Of a stretch of 64,000 nt of DNA, positions 46,373-58,743 are shown in pieces. Below the pieces are notes generated by a model, which saw only the letters and a program-made list of their open reading frames with translations, ran no database searches and was not told where the DNA came from. Source of the DNA: Phialocephala subalpina (taxonomy: Eukaryota > Ascomycota > Leotiomycetes > Helotiales > Mollisiaceae); contig FJOG01000009.1 of the NCBI GenBank assembly GCA_900073065.1, positions 561,647 to 625,646 of the forward strand, read 5' to 3'. The position numbers were made by a program, and so were the translations under genes. The first letter of the stretch is position 1. Each line of letters starts with the position of its first letter.

Positions 46373-48969
46373 TCAATACTGCTCCGAGAGAACCTTCTTC
46401 AGAGCTACCGTTTCTTTCGTCCATTGCTCTACCTTCTGCTGGCTTGATGCGAGATTATCCAACAAGAATTGTATGCGCGCTCCCAGCTCTCGTTGGCGAG
46501 GTAGATTTCCAAGGACGGTCAACTCGTCCTCGTATTTGGTGATGCTCTTGGTCTCGATTGCAATATTTTCCTTCAGAGCCGCTAGATCAAGGCGAGCGCG
46601 CAGAGCTGTATCGGATACGATCGTCTTGAAGGATTCACGCAGAAGTGGCTTGCCGGGCAGAATGGTAGCGGGTCTGCCATTCTGAGTCTTGATGCTGATA
46701 AGTTCGGCTGCAGCAAGCGCTTCTAGAGCAGCTTCTCCGTTTGATGCAGCAGGTGTGAGCGACGATGCGAATATGTTTGAAAGCAGAACCTCGTTGTAGC
46801 GCAGATCCTTCTCGGCAAGCAATTTGACCAAAGTCCAGGCCTGTTGGGCGGAGAACTTGCGGTCCCCTTTGTCTGCTGTCAGAAGGTACATCTTCATAAT
46901 TTCTGATGCACTTTGTTGGATGATCTCCTTGATTGCATGCGAAGGGGTCTGGCCTGTCTTGAGCCTCCGAGCGAGAAACTCGAGGTCGGTGAGTCGGCCC
47001 CCAAGAACGTCAATGCATTCATCGAGTTCGTTTAGATCACGTCGTTTCTGGCTTGGTGATAGCTTGACAACGTCCTCTGTAGGACTGTCCTGCTGTTGAT
47101 CCAGGTGAGAAATGACGAATTTCTTAGCTGCCTCGGGTGAGAGGTCTCCCAGCGCTATGGATCGGAAGACTCTATCCGGAAGGGCTTTGCTTAACGATTT
47201 CGAATATGAGATGTCGTTGGTCAAGAAAATGATGTGCGCAACATTCTCAATGGTCATCGTAGCAGCCCATTCCGCGATCTTGTCATACACAATTGTCTCT
47301 TCGTTCCGGTGGAGGAAATTGTCGACGACGACAACTACTCGATATTCGGGATGGGCCTCGAGGAAATCTTCATCGCTAAGTGTGGCGTCTTTATCATCTT
47401 TCTTCCTGTGACTGAGAGCTACCTGCTTTAGGGCTGTTGTTGTAGTCTCAAATATCTTCTTGAGCTGACTGTCCAACGTTTCGCTGAGTCCACTCTTTGA
47501 TCCAATTGTTGCTTGGGCTGCTAGATCAATCAGGCTGCTCATACTATTGAAGATCGCGAACAATGGCCGATACCCAACCTCGCTGGCAGCAGCTGAGATC
47601 GTGGCGGAATCACCGCGCGCCTCTATAATCTTCTTACAGTCAATGTATAGGGTTTTTTGCGCTCTTCCCTGAAGAGCCTGGTCCAGAAGCTCCTTCTTGC
47701 CACTGCCTCGAGGGCCCTGGATTACAATGAACGATTCGGCAGTCTCCATCAGCCAAGTGCCAAGTTGATCAATAACTTGCTTTCGATCATTCCAAATAGC
47801 ATCGAGACTCGCTTCCTCGGCCTTGTGCAGACGGAATGTGAAGATATCTTCCGCTTGGTTCTTGAACCATTTGTAAACTCTGTTGTCTTTCAGGTTGAAG
47901 GAGTGCTCAACCCGGGCTCGAATGAAAAAGGTCCTGATTGGGTCAAAGACAGCAATAGCGACACCTGAAGTGATAACGACCAGTGCGGGAATCACAATGC
48001 GCGGATGGTTTAGCAGCCAATCCCATATCCTACAAGCAATGTTAGCGACCACTTCCGTATATTATTCCGTGAGTTATAAACGTGCCAGTGAGTCTTCATT
48101 TTTGTCTCGTAACTTAACCTCAACTCCGTTCCTGCGGCTCCACCACCTTGGTTTTCCGCAATCTTGATCCCATGCATACAATTCCTGGCCATTATAGCAT
48201 GCCGCATTCTAGCAAAGTCGAGGTACGCAAACTTGGGCAGGACTTTCGAATCAGAGGCCTGGGAGGTGATCTCCGCGAGTTTGCCATATTTACGAAAGAG
48301 ACTGTAGAGTGTCTCTTGTGACAATTCTGCAGCTGTTCCACCTGGGCTTGTAGGAATGAATTCAACCTTTATGCGACAGCTTGGAAAGCGGTGCAAGTCC
48401 TCAAGCCACGGTTTGCCAACCACCAATCTTGTCCGAATCCCTCGAAAAGGATTGAACCATGGCTTCACTGGATTCTCGTCCAGATACCGTCCAACAAGTC
48501 CTTCAATCTCCTTCGCGGTTATGGCATCTGGGTGTGAGAATTTGACGAATGCACCGCCATCCTTGAATCGAGGTAAAATTTCAGTAATCTTCAAGGGCAG
48601 TGATGTTGGTATTGCCCGCTTGACCAGTCCGATTGGGTCGAGAGCTGAGAGAGTCTGACTATGAAATCGATTCAAGAGGTCTGGGAGGTTTCGTTCGGAG
48701 CGTAATGGGTATCGCAGAAGCCATGTGAGCTTGAGAGGGAAGATGTTGTCGATGAACAAGATTCCTTCATTCAGCCCTGCAGTGATATGTCCAGATTGAT
48801 CCTCCCCGGTCTCTGTGCTCTCCTTGCGTATGCCTCTCCACATACCATTCCTCAGTCCCACCATCGGCCTTGGTGTGATCCCCCCATTGTAGAAGTCTCG
48901 TCTCGGCGGTTTCGTCCTCAGTCCGGGGAGACTGGTGGGGTTGAAGAAGATGCGCCTCGAGGTCTGCAT
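46373..48969 (-). CDS. YME2: mitochondrial escape protein 2 (Yme2/Prp12-like)
   Basis: Two exons in transcript order, 48969-48086 and 48029-46373, giving 846 aa. The N-terminus MQTSRRIFFNPTSLPGLRTK is basic, consistent with mitochondrial import. An RRM-like region (ELSQETLYSLFRKYGKLAEI, AYLDFARMRHAIMARN) precedes a TM helix (IVIPALVVITSGVAIAVF) and an AAA/P-loop ATPase-like region (VIQGPRGSGKKELL) with VVVVVDNFL as Walker B. It is an inner-membrane protein involved in mtDNA nucleoid structure/stability. The junction TG|G ATA (HW-IWDWLL) requires a donor gcacgt, so this is a GC-AG intron; the neighbouring GT donor would break the frame. Confidence 0.92.
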
Positions 48970-50655
48970 CTTCGTTTCAGCTCGATGCCAGAACGATCAT
49001 GGCTTAGGAGTGGCAGACCGATGAGAGGGCGCGTCGAGCAAGAAAGTCCTCTCACGCGTTCGTGCCTTCGAAAACATGAGGTCATAAAGCCAATGTCGGG
49101 ATCCCTGTCAGTTGTAACCAATTAGGAAAGCGAAAATCAAGCGGCTGGGTTATCCAACTTATTTCAGTGCTCGACACGAAAACGAACATTTGAGACCCTC
49201 ATATCTCTTGTTGGTGGAAGTCAATTTGGGCATCATTGAAGCATCGTCAAGTGATTAATTTTCAGATAGTATTGCATTACCCTGTTGTAAGATCTTATAT
49301 TGCTCAGAAAAGGTACGGACATTTCTCATCTTGTTTGCGTAGGACTCAAATACGGGAAGAACAGTTATCTATTTCCTTTTATACCTGTACGACTTTGATC
49401 CCATCTGTTTAGTTAGGCATTGAGTTGGTCTTGTACATCTTTTGTAAGATTACAATGCCCTTTTCAACAAGTGCCAGTTCAAGGTCAATCCACACCCTTG
49501 ACAGGAAATCTTCCGTCGGTCTCATTCTTTGACCCCCACCCAATGTCCTGAGATGTTTATTGTACGTTGGCTCCTCAGATATCATTCAGTCCCTTTGCTT
49601 GCGACAAGAGGACTAGGAGTAAAAGAATTCGAAGTCGAGAAAGGAGACGATGGTTCAGAAGTCTAGACCTAACGCCGAGGCATACAAGAGAGATTTCAAG
49701 GTTGAAGCAGAATACAATAATCCTCGCCTGGAGGAAGTCTGGAAGAGCTGTCCGGCAACACGGCTGATCAATGCGAAGCCCTAGTCGACTGTTCAAGCCT
49801 ACTTGCATCATGTAGTCTCATTCCAAAAACCAAGGCCCGCTCTTGCGTCCGAGATGGCAGTCATTACGGCTAATACACCTCCACAAACCAATCGCAAGTC
49901 CTATCTCATGGGCTTCAATATTCCCCAAAGGCATCTCAGAAAGGGGTAACTCCACGTGATGGTCTATAAATAGTGTCCTCCCCCTCCTTCGGTACCGTCT
50001 TCCATGTTTCGATTTCATCTTTCATCCGCACCCAAAGAAATACCCTGTTTTCAGATTCCGGCTATTCGATATTGCATGTTTTTGCAGCATCTTTAAGGTT
50101 TCGTTCCCAATCGGCTCTTCTCCCCACAATCACCATCTCGCATACGGACATGAGGAGACGATTCCGACAGCCCTAGAAACCAACGCGAAAATGTATCTGG
50201 TGCCAAGAGAACCTCAATACCAACATTCGATGCCATCGCCAACCAAGAGTGAACTGATATTGGAACCGTTTTGCTAGATATGGAATTTCTTGGGACCTAG
50301 AATATGCCGTCAGCCATGTCGAGATACCTTTCTTGTGAAGTTACGGAGGACACGGCAGAGGATCATCCGACTGAATAAGTCTTTGGTATGGGCAGGGACA
50401 AGATCCAGGGGTCACTTACCAGCTCCGGATCATCCTTTGCGACTCGGTACCCTCCTTCTTTCTGACCGACTCTCCTCTGCTGCTATGGTGTGGGTGCAGA
50501 TGCCCGTTTCTGTTCTTGTGCAAAGACTAGCAAAATTTTCACTTCAAGACATGTTCTCGCTTCAAATCATGGACAGACCCCTCAGCTCTTCTCGCCGATG
50601 TTCATAGTAGTTCTCGTTGGTGCTATCAAATTGGCGGCTCCGGCAGTGAGAGAGG
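48970..50655. other. 1.7-kb intergenic, no gene seen
   Basis: Only short frames without domain or splice support. Confidence 0.45.
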
Positions 50656-51638
50656 ATGGAAGATGCTACAGTTCTCGTTGTACTATTGCTCTGCCTCGTT
50701 CAAAGTTTTACAGTTGGCAGCAACACACTTTGGTTCGACCCATATGCAGGCATTACACAGGTGTGTAAGCATTCTGGGATCACTTAATCGGATTCTGACT
50801 TGTGAATAGTTTCAAGTCACCATGACAGTTCCAAGTTTGTCTCGAGGATTTGGTGCACATGGTGTTTGGCCAGGAATTCAGAATAGTGATGACACATTTG
50901 TGTTCCAAAGCGTTGTCAGCGACTCGAGAGTTCCTGGGACATGGCAATTCTTTGTTGAGTATTGTTGCAAGTAAGCGACACCGCTGTGCTTCGTTCTGTC
51001 TTCTCTTTGTAAAGCTTCTCTAACATTGGACCAGTCCCGACTATCAAGCAAGCCCTGTCAGAGGTAAGGCTGATGAATTGAAGACTTGCATAAAGCTGAA
51101 CTTTGAAAGTCTATCCTGGCGACATGATTACCAGCACCTTTTCTCTCGGCTCGAATACACAGTGGACTGATGGTTGGTCCCTATCACCTGGTCCTGCAGG
51201 ACAGGCTGCTGGTCAAATCGCTCAGAGCGGGTCTTCGGGTAACTCATTTGGTAGAGACACTACACCCTCCTTGAACGCGAGCCATACTGAACATGATCTA
51301 GCGAAGAGAGGTACCATCGATAAGGTATGTTTATTCCACTATGTTAATTTTGATTCAAAAGCTAAAGGAATAAAGGCTGTCCTCTCTATCGAACTTGCTA
51401 ATGGCGCCGCTGCGGACTTCGGCCAAGTACAATGGACGACTTTGTCCATCACGGCTTCAACCACGAGTTCGTGGTGTAGCGGAGCGTAAGTAGAGCTGGA
51501 TTCTTTATCCAAATCTATTTCTGATCAAATTCTAGGTACACTGCCAGTAGTGGATTCAAGTATGTTGTTTCGGGTGGTGCGAGCCATACTTCGGGGTCTT
51601 CAACGACGTGCGTGTACAACAGTGTAACGTTTGGCTGA
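50656..51638 (+). CDS. small secreted protein of unknown function
   Basis: Six exons: 50656-50760, 50810-50970, 51035-51063, 51110-51324, 51376-51485 and 51536-51638, giving 240 aa. ATG 50656 starts MEDATVLVVLLLCLVQSFTV, a signal peptide. The mature protein reads SNTLWFDPYAGITQFQVTMT, GVWPGIQNSDDTFVFQSVVS, GTWQFFVEYCCNPDYQ, then a beta-rich domain with SIELANGAAADFGQVQWTTL and ends SHTSGSSTTCVYNSVTFG. The Trp- and Tyr-rich beta pattern suggests a concanavalin-like sandwich, perhaps a lectin or glucanase-like fold, but no catalytic motif is recognised. Small exons (29 nt) and phases agree throughout, which supports the model. Confidence 0.75.
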
Positions 51639-52181
51639 GTTCCCCGTAAGTAAGGAACACGGAGCCTGATAGATGAGAATCGGAGATCATACAGCCTTGC
51701 ATATGAATTTAAATACGGGCTTTTCTGCATAGACAGCTCTGCTAGGCTAAATATGCCAAGACTTTGAGACATGACCGTGCTTTCCACAGAAAGCCTAGAG
51801 CTCGTCCGAACTATATCATATAGTTGAAATCCAGCAGCCTCTTTCATACACTCGCTGTGAGCTGCCATGAAATCTTGAGATCTCATCGAGTCGAAAGAGG
51901 TCGAGAATGATCTGACTGAAGGCCACGTCAAATCAATGCAACATAAACTTGAAGACTTCAAATAGTCAAAAACGCCCAGGAAATACCGACATTATAATGC
52001 TAACGCGTTGCTACGATACAAATTATAAAAATATGCGCTGAAAAATGATGTTAAATTCAAGTCAAATTCGCTGACAGATTAAGGTCGGCCATTCGCTGCG
52101 AGGCTCCGACCTCATGAAAAGTGCATCACCAACATTCAGCCTCATCACATCTACACCACCAACATCTCACAAACCCTCACA
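51639..52181. other. intergenic, no gene seen
   Basis: AT-rich near 51990-52080; promoter and 5' UTR of the Emi1-like gene at the right end. Confidence 0.5.
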
Positions 52182-52883
52182 ATGGGCTGGCTTTGGTCTT
52201 CAACGCCTAATTCGGCGCCTGCCACCTCCTCACAAGCCGGTACAACCCTCCCACCACCTCAATCGACTCCGGAACCGACATCCGCTCACCCAAAGCCACT
52301 TTCTCGCGACGAGCTCGCAGAACAAGAACTTCAATCCTTCCTCAAAGAAATCAACGACGACACTAACCCCAAAGAAACCAAGAAGTTCTCCCGCATCCCC
52401 CGCTCCCTCCCAAGCAACAATTCGTCCTCCCAATCCATAACCACCCACGACCCTAGTGAAGCCCTAGGCGACCAACTCCTCCCTACAACCATGTCCTGCC
52501 GACAAGCTTTCGACGAAGCCTTCTACTGCAACAGTTTCGGCGGACGTTTCAACGATCTATATCGATACGGGAATCTGCGATCATGTTCTGAGCACTGGAA
52601 TAATTTCTGGTTCTGTATGCGTGTACGGACATATTCTGGGCCGGAGAAAGAAGCTGCTGTGAAAGAGCATTATAGGAGGAGAGAGAGTATAAAATATAGT
52701 AAGGAGTTGGGGAAGGAGAGTAGTGAGGATGTGTGGAAGAGTAGGGATAAGAAGCTAGAGTGGGGAGAGGCGTTTAATCAGCCGTTTCCAGAGGAGTATA
52801 AGGGGAGTGATGAGGAGTGGAGGAAAATGGATTTGGCCGCCAGGAGGGCGGGGAGAGGGGAGGCGGATGGAACGATGGGTTAG
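52182..52883 (+). CDS. Emi1/DUF3128-like twin-CX9C protein
   Basis: Single exon, 233 aa. The core CRQAFDEAFYCNSFGGRFND is followed by NLRSCSEHWNNFWFCMRVRT. The four cysteines make two C-x9-C pairs, the twin-CX9C pattern of mitochondrial intermembrane-space proteins imported by Mia40. This is the DUF3128 family that includes yeast Emi1. The first 100 residues are low-complexity Pro/Ser/Thr, and the C-terminal 80 are charged (YRRRESIKYSKELGKESSED, EEWRKMDLAARRAGRGE). Role in mitochondrial respiratory function or meiosis signalling is known only for yeast relatives. Confidence 0.88.
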   Translation: MGWLWSSTPNSAPATSSQAGTTLPPPQSTPEPTSAHPKPLSRDELAEQELQSFLKEINDDTNPKETKKFSRIPRSLPSNNSSSQSITTHDPSEALGDQLLPTTMSCRQAFDEAFYCNSFGGRFNDLYRYGNLRSCSEHWNNFWFCMRVRTYSGPEKEAAVKEHYRRRESIKYSKELGKESSEDVWKSRDKKLEWGEAFNQPFPEEYKGSDEEWRKMDLAARRAGRGEADGTMG

Positions 52884-53232
52884 ATCATACTTGTACTAAA
52901 TGGATGGCATACGGCGTTGTCGAGAGCATCACGGCGTGAGGGAATAAGAGAGCATGTCAGGCGTTTGAATATGTAAAATACCGACGAGAATCTCCATTTC
53001 GAAGACGTTCTCTTTGTGCTAAACCTCATTACCTTATCCCAGGTCCTTTTGAATACAGCGCCCAATTTCAACGCCTTCCGCCTCATCACCATGTCATATA
53101 CAATATCTAAAAGACCAAAATTACCCCATACGCCAGGCTGAGAATTCGAAACCCGAATGCAAAGCATAAACGCCGTGTTCCTTAGTTTGTCCCGATAACC
53201 AACCCCAGTGACGCCAATTGATTTTACAAACA
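52884..53232. other. convergent 3' ends, no gene
   Basis: Short 3' flanks of the Emi1-like and SPT20 genes; no supported gene. Confidence 0.5.
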
Positions 53233-56140
53233 CTACATGCCATTCTGCATTCCGTTCATTCTTTGAGCTGCCGCCATCTGCTGTCTAGCTCTCATATTGG
53301 CCTCCCATTGCTGTCGAGCATGTTGAGAACATCGCTGTCTCAAGGCTGCATCGACCTCAGGTGGCAAGCCTCCAGGGTACTGTGCAATCATATTTTGCCG
53401 CTGCCCGACATAGATCTGGTTTGCTAGCGCATTTACTTGACGTTGCATTAATTGTTGCTGCATCAGATTTTGTTGATCTGGACCGTGCTGCTGCTGTTGC
53501 TGCTGCTGTTGCATTTGCTGCTGTTGAGCGGCTTGTTGTTGTTGCTGCCGCATCAATTGCATCTGCTGCATTGCCTGCATCTGTTGCAAGTTCATCTGGT
53601 TGCCCATTGCCGGATTTCCGTTCATGAAATTCTGGTTCATGTTCTGAGGAATACCCGCAGTTGCCCGACCCATCTGAGCCAATTGTGCCGCATATTGTTG
53701 TGTAATTGGATTTCCTTGCTGTCCAAGTTGTTGAGCACGCATTGCCTGAGCCTGTGCCTGGGCTTGCAATAACTGCTGTTGATTCATTGGCTGGCCTCCT
53801 TGGCCCATCATGCCAGCCATACCCTGAGTAGCAGCTTGATTTCGAAGCATCTGCTGCATCTGTTGGTTCCTCAACGCCTGTTGCATCTGCTGGGCGTTCA
53901 TCTGCATAGGTTGGCCATTCATCATTTGTGGTGTCTGTCCCATCGGGCCTTGCAACGGGCTTCCTTGGCTCAAACGAGGTGTCTGGCTCATCTGCCGATT
54001 TAATGGTGTAGTTTGGACAATAGGCGTGGAATTAGGCATACGGGGTGTCCCGGCATGACTTTGCTGACTTCTTTGGGGAGCCATGCCTTGTCCGGCTTGG
54101 GCACCCATCGGATGATGATTTTGATGCACGACTGAACCTGGACGAGGCGGACTGCCTCCCATACTTGAAGTGGAGTGTTGCATCGGTGCGTTGCCCATAT
54201 TGTTGACCGTAGGAGAAGAATGGCTCTGAGGAGTACCGTTGCGTACAATCGGAGACGATGTCTGAGCTTGCGAGACTTGCTGGTGGAAGCGCTGTGGTTG
54301 GGAATTTATTCCATTGGCAGCGATGCCATTGGTTTGTGGATGAGCGTGCGAGACTGGCATCTGAGCAGGGACACCTTGGACTCCTTGCACGCCCTGATTG
54401 CCCTGATTGCCCTGATGAGCCTGTTGAGCTTGGCGACGCCGTAATGCTTCTTGTTGCAGTTGCTGTTGTTGATGAGCTTGTTGGGCTTGCTGAGCTTGTT
54501 GTATACTATTAGCACGATTCTTCTCTTCTGCCGCTCGCTTGTTGTTCTCTTCGAGTTTGTTTCGCTCCTGCTCCACTCTCTGCTTCCTTGCTGCCTCTTC
54601 TTGGCGCAACTTCTCTTGTCTTTTGTTTTCCTCGTGGTTTGCCTTGATATTTTCAAGGGCTTTGAATCTTTCGAAGCGGGGTTCGAATGACACCCCGCCA
54701 GCTGGACCGTCGCCATTTGCTGGGTTGGCACCCCCTGGAGCGCCTGAAGCATTCGATGAGAGACGCTCGTCAAGGACAAGCATGAAGCGTTCTTGGTCTG
54801 CTGCCTGAGCCTCGTCTGCAGCCATCTCAGCCACTGTCCGCTTCCTAGTCTTAGGAGCAGGTGGTTTTTCGGAATGCATTGGATGAGCCAACGACGAGAG
54901 CAATGCTGCAGCCTCGGCTGCATTGGCCACAGGTTCAAGGTTGAGGTCTGCCGTCCTGGCTAGGGTAATTTGAGATTCGACGGCATAGATGTTGCTGACA
55001 TCTAAATCGGCCCTTGCTTTCTTTACCCGCTTCGCAGGTGGAGCCATATTCAACTGTGGGGTAGGTGGAGCGGCGGTCGTTGGAGTTGGTGGGACAGTAG
55101 CCGACAATGGTCCTCCATTCACCTCTTGCCGTGAGCCTCTTCGGTCTTCGGGAGAATTGCGAGCCTCGACGGCTTTGATAGCAAGGTCGACATGATTACT
55201 GAGCGGGGTCGGACGAAGCACAACAGTAATTATCTTTGGCTTCTTGGGCGGGCTGATTGACTTATTGCGCTGACTGTCTCCAGGCAGTGTTGGTGCCGGC
55301 ATATTTTCCTTGTCCTTCTGCTCCGAAGTCTTTGACTTCTCGTCAACTTCTGCCTCCTTCCCTTTCGCATTGCTTGTATTCTGAGTCGGATATGGAACAT
55401 ATGAAGATGGTGTGAGATAGTTATTGTAGTTGTGAACAGAAAATGGTACAGTCTTGCCGGTCCCGGGAGTTGCTCGGTTTGGGCCTTGAGATGGAGCAAT
55501 CGATTTATGATCATGAATCTGTACAATCATGCAACCGTCGTAGAAGGGAACTTCTTGCATGAACTCCAAGAGGTCGTGTGGTACAGTCCGTTGTCGTAGA
55601 TGCTCGATAACCATTCTCATGGGTGATTTATATGAAAAGCTACCTTCTTGTTGATCAAATCGGAAATGTGTTGGGTGGAGATGGATGATTAAGGACGGTG
55701 CACAGCCGCGGTACTTCTTGAGGATGTACTCGTCGGTAAGGACTGGGAATCGTTAGATTCATGCACACTTTAAAGAGATCTTAAGACAAACCATATGGAG
55801 GCGGCTCAGCAGGTTGCGTTATAGCAGACTCTCCAACTATACTTGCAGAACGAAGCCCCAGCCCAACACTGCTATTCCGTTGTCCACGCCCTAGGAGTTG
55901 AGGGGGAGCATCGCGCCTGATCCGACTCGCAGTCCTCACTCCAGCACTGCTATTCCCAATACCATTGCTGGATGCTGAGTTTGGGGGATACTTCGAACCG
56001 CCGTTGGGTAGTCTGCTGGCAGACATGGATGGCGATGGAGATGAGGTTGAGGAGTTTATTCCATTCGTTTGAATCCCAGGAGGGACTGGGCGCTTGACCT
56101 TCGCAGACAGCGACTGCGTCGCTGTGGCGGAGGGCGCCAT
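53233..56140 (-). CDS. SPT20: SAGA complex subunit Spt20
   Basis: Two exons in transcript order, 56140-55792 and 55742-53233, giving 952 aa. Exon 1 is a disordered Ser/Asn-rich N-terminus. Exon 2 opens with the Spt20 domain: LTDEYILKKYRGCAPSLIIH, HLHPTHFRFDQQEGSFSY, KSPMRMVIEHLRQRTVPHDL, then FYDGCMIVQIHD. It continues with a charged coiled segment (RFKALENIKANHEENKRQEK) and a long Gln/Met/Asn-rich tail with several poly-Q runs. Spt20 keeps the SAGA coactivator together. Met-rich and Gln-rich low complexity explains many long frames on the opposite strand, which are not genes. Confidence 0.9.
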
Positions 56141-56695
56141 CTAACCGCTTCCTTGCCCCAAACTGCCTCCTTTGTGAAGCTCTGCAACGCGCTCACCACT
56201 CTCCTTCCCGTCGTTATCGGTGCCTGGGTATTCCTGCGTCGTCCATGTAATGCGATTCTCGATGGATCCTATGGTATTCGGCAGCGCGCTCGCAGTGATA
56301 TTCTCGAGAATCTAGTTATGCGTATCTGAATGCAAATATGCGATATGCAATTCGATGCCATTCAACGATGATGCGGGATGTACAAGGAGCCTCATGATCC
56401 GTCTCGGTGGCCAAAAGCGTTAGCACGGCACGTGACACATATCCACAGCCTCCACCTTCTCTTCCGGGCTTCTTCTGACTCTTCTCAACTACTGCAGTCT
56501 TGACTCATATCAGTCAACACTCTTGTTTTAAATATCCACACGTCTTTGTAGAACGGTATTGGCTGCCAAAGTCGTAGGCACTCCCTCTACTTGATCCCAC
56601 TCTTTGGCTGGGTCTTGGCAGATAAGTAGTTGGCGAAAACCGCGGAATCCCTTCCAGTCCCGGACTTCAAGTCTTCTGTGGGAAGCCGGGGATGT
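56141..56695. other. divergent promoter SPT20 / transcription regulator
   Basis: Shared upstream region, with a CACGTG core near 56430. No supported gene. Confidence 0.5.
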
Positions 56696-58460
56696 ATGAA
56701 CAGCTTCATCATGGTTCAACATTCCAAATCGCAACATGTTTCATTGAACCAGGATCTACAGTTCATCAACATTTCAAGCAGCCATTCTACCAGCGTTTCT
56801 CATGGGAAGACCATTCGATCTCATGTAGCAAGGAGATGGAGAAGAGAGAGAAAAGAAGGGCGAAGTGCAACAGAGCCTCAACCGCGTTGCACTATATTGC
56901 CGAAGATGTTCGGGGCCAAAGCTGGCCCTCGTCCGTTCACAGAGTCAGCTGAAGAAGATTGTGAAAGAGAAGGCAATTTACTCGTGAATGGAGCTTCGTT
57001 GTGGCCCTTGATTTCCAGGGACCCCAGTGTCCTAGATCATCAGAAACAATTCGAATCCTTTTATCTCAACAAGATCAACACTCCAGTCATCTCTCAGAAC
57101 TCGGGGTTGACCTTCCTGGATAACGGGCTGAACCCATATAACTTCCTTCCGATAAATGCAACACCAAGAGTAGTTTCATTGCTTCAACTGAGTCAGTAAC
57201 CTATATACCTCTTCAAACTTCACTGAAGGTGAAGGACCACACTTCTGACAACCTTGTGACAGACCTGTTATTCACAATTCGCACTTCTGTACATGCCGAT
57301 CCAACTGACAGATACGTGTCCTATTGCATCGACGATGCTGCACAGCTATACATAACACTTTCTTTTTGCGCTTCGCTGTTCGCCAGCAAATCGAACAGCG
57401 CTCAAGATGAGAGCGCCTACTACTTCTCCGAATCAATCTCGTCAATCAGACAAAATCTCGACAATCCTCGTCAGAAAACAAGTGACTCCACTGTTGCTAC
57501 AGTGGCATGTCTTGCAAATATTGAAGTGAGCTATCTCCTTGGTGAGCCAAATAACTATTTGCTAAGCTGGCACAGAATTTAAATGGTACACTCGAGAACG
57601 CCATTGTCCATATGAACGGACTAGAACAGCTGGTGAGACTAAGAGGAGGGCTGGAAAATCTGGGTATGCAAGGCATCTTACGGAGAAGAGTTCTGTGGTA
57701 AGTTCGTGGCTGCTCTCCAAGGCTGTCGCTGATCTCCTCTAGGGCAGATTTATGTTGTGCTGCAAGAGCTCAAACTCCACCACGGTTCCCATTGTATCAG
57801 TATTTTGACATGTCAAGGCTATCGGACCTCTACTCCACAGGCTCCCCTGCCTCAAGTATTCTCATACCAAGCCAAGAATTAGCCACAATGTCTGTGTCGC
57901 GTGGCGAAACCAAGGTGCTTGAGATACTCCAGGATCTACACGAACTATCCACGTTTCTCAACTACATTGGATCAGCTTCAGAAGAACTACCACCAGAAGC
58001 TGCGTATCCTGACCGGCTCTATACGACAGAGCACCAGCTTCTTACTTCACTTGCAGATAGGAGACTACTCATATGCAATCCGAGTCAAGCCTCGATCTTC
58101 ACTATCCTTTTGCACGCCGCCTTGCTCTACATTTACACGAACTTGCGCGAAACTCCAGTCGACGGAGCACTCCGCCGAACTCTGGTGGCTCGAGTGCGAT
58201 CCACCCTTGATGTCACGGAGATATCAGCCTTAATGGAATCTTTCCCAGCCGAGTTGCTTTGGATTCTGTCCCTTGTCATACTCGCATCGAAAAGTCTTGA
58301 TGATTCTTACTGGTTACGTATGCAACTTCTCTGCGATATTCATGAGATCCGCACATGGGATAAGGTTGTGGCAAGATGCGAATGCCTTCCAGTATTTGAG
58401 GCTTCATGCTCAGAAACATGTAGGAGGCTGTGGGAGAATAAATTTAATTCTTGTCCTTGA
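56696..58460 (+). CDS. Fungal-specific transcription factor domain protein (PF11951 type), no Zn cluster
   Basis: From ATG 56696 (MNSFIMVQHSKSQHVSLNQD) the N-terminus has FINISSSHST and a basic block TIRSHVARRWRRERK, the start typical of Zn-cluster-less members of the Fungal_trans_2 family. The C-terminal domain shows VHMNGLEQLVRLRGGLENLG and later a helical region (HQLLTSLADRRLLICN, ESFPAELLWILSLVILASKS). Introns: GAA|gtgagc to cacag|AATTTA near 57525-57571, and a second one near 57696-57740. A frame change near 57180-57230 is bridged either by a weak intron (donor after TPR) or by an indel. The last codons near 58460 may not be the true end. Likely nuclear regulator; target unknown. Convergent with the aminotransferase-like gene. 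Confidence 0.72.
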
Positions 58461-58743
58461 CAGTGGCACCCGGATGCATCCACAATGTATCGGCATACAA
58501 ACTTCGGACTGGTCTCAATTGAGTTGTCTGAAATTAGTGGAGGAGCTTTGGAATGAAAGAATTCTTGGAGTATCAGGTACAAGCCGACGTCGCTGTAGGG
58601 ACAGCTCAATCACTTCATGTCGACATGCTTGATTTAGTGGTATGCGGCCACTTAATCTCTTACTCTATTGTCTGTGAACACCTAGAACTGATATAAGTCT
58701 AGAGCCATTAGTCCGGCACTTTCAAAGCTCATAGCACAGATTC

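Noticed and set aside
52083..52114. GGTCGG...CCGACC inverted repeat upstream of the Emi1-like gene
   Set aside because: Only 6 pairs with a 17-nt loop, too weak to claim.
53440..53540. CAG-type short tandem repeat resembling a CRISPR-like array
   Set aside because: It is a polyglutamine tract inside SPT20 in a eukaryotic genome.
54660..54710. tRNA-like GGTTCGAAT string
   Set aside because: It lies inside SPT20 coding sequence and has no cloverleaf around it; I found no convincing tRNA gene in the window.
53361..55195. Several Leu/Ala-rich plus-strand frames over SPT20
   Set aside because: They mirror the CAG/CTG-rich Gln tract on the opposite strand; no independent signal.
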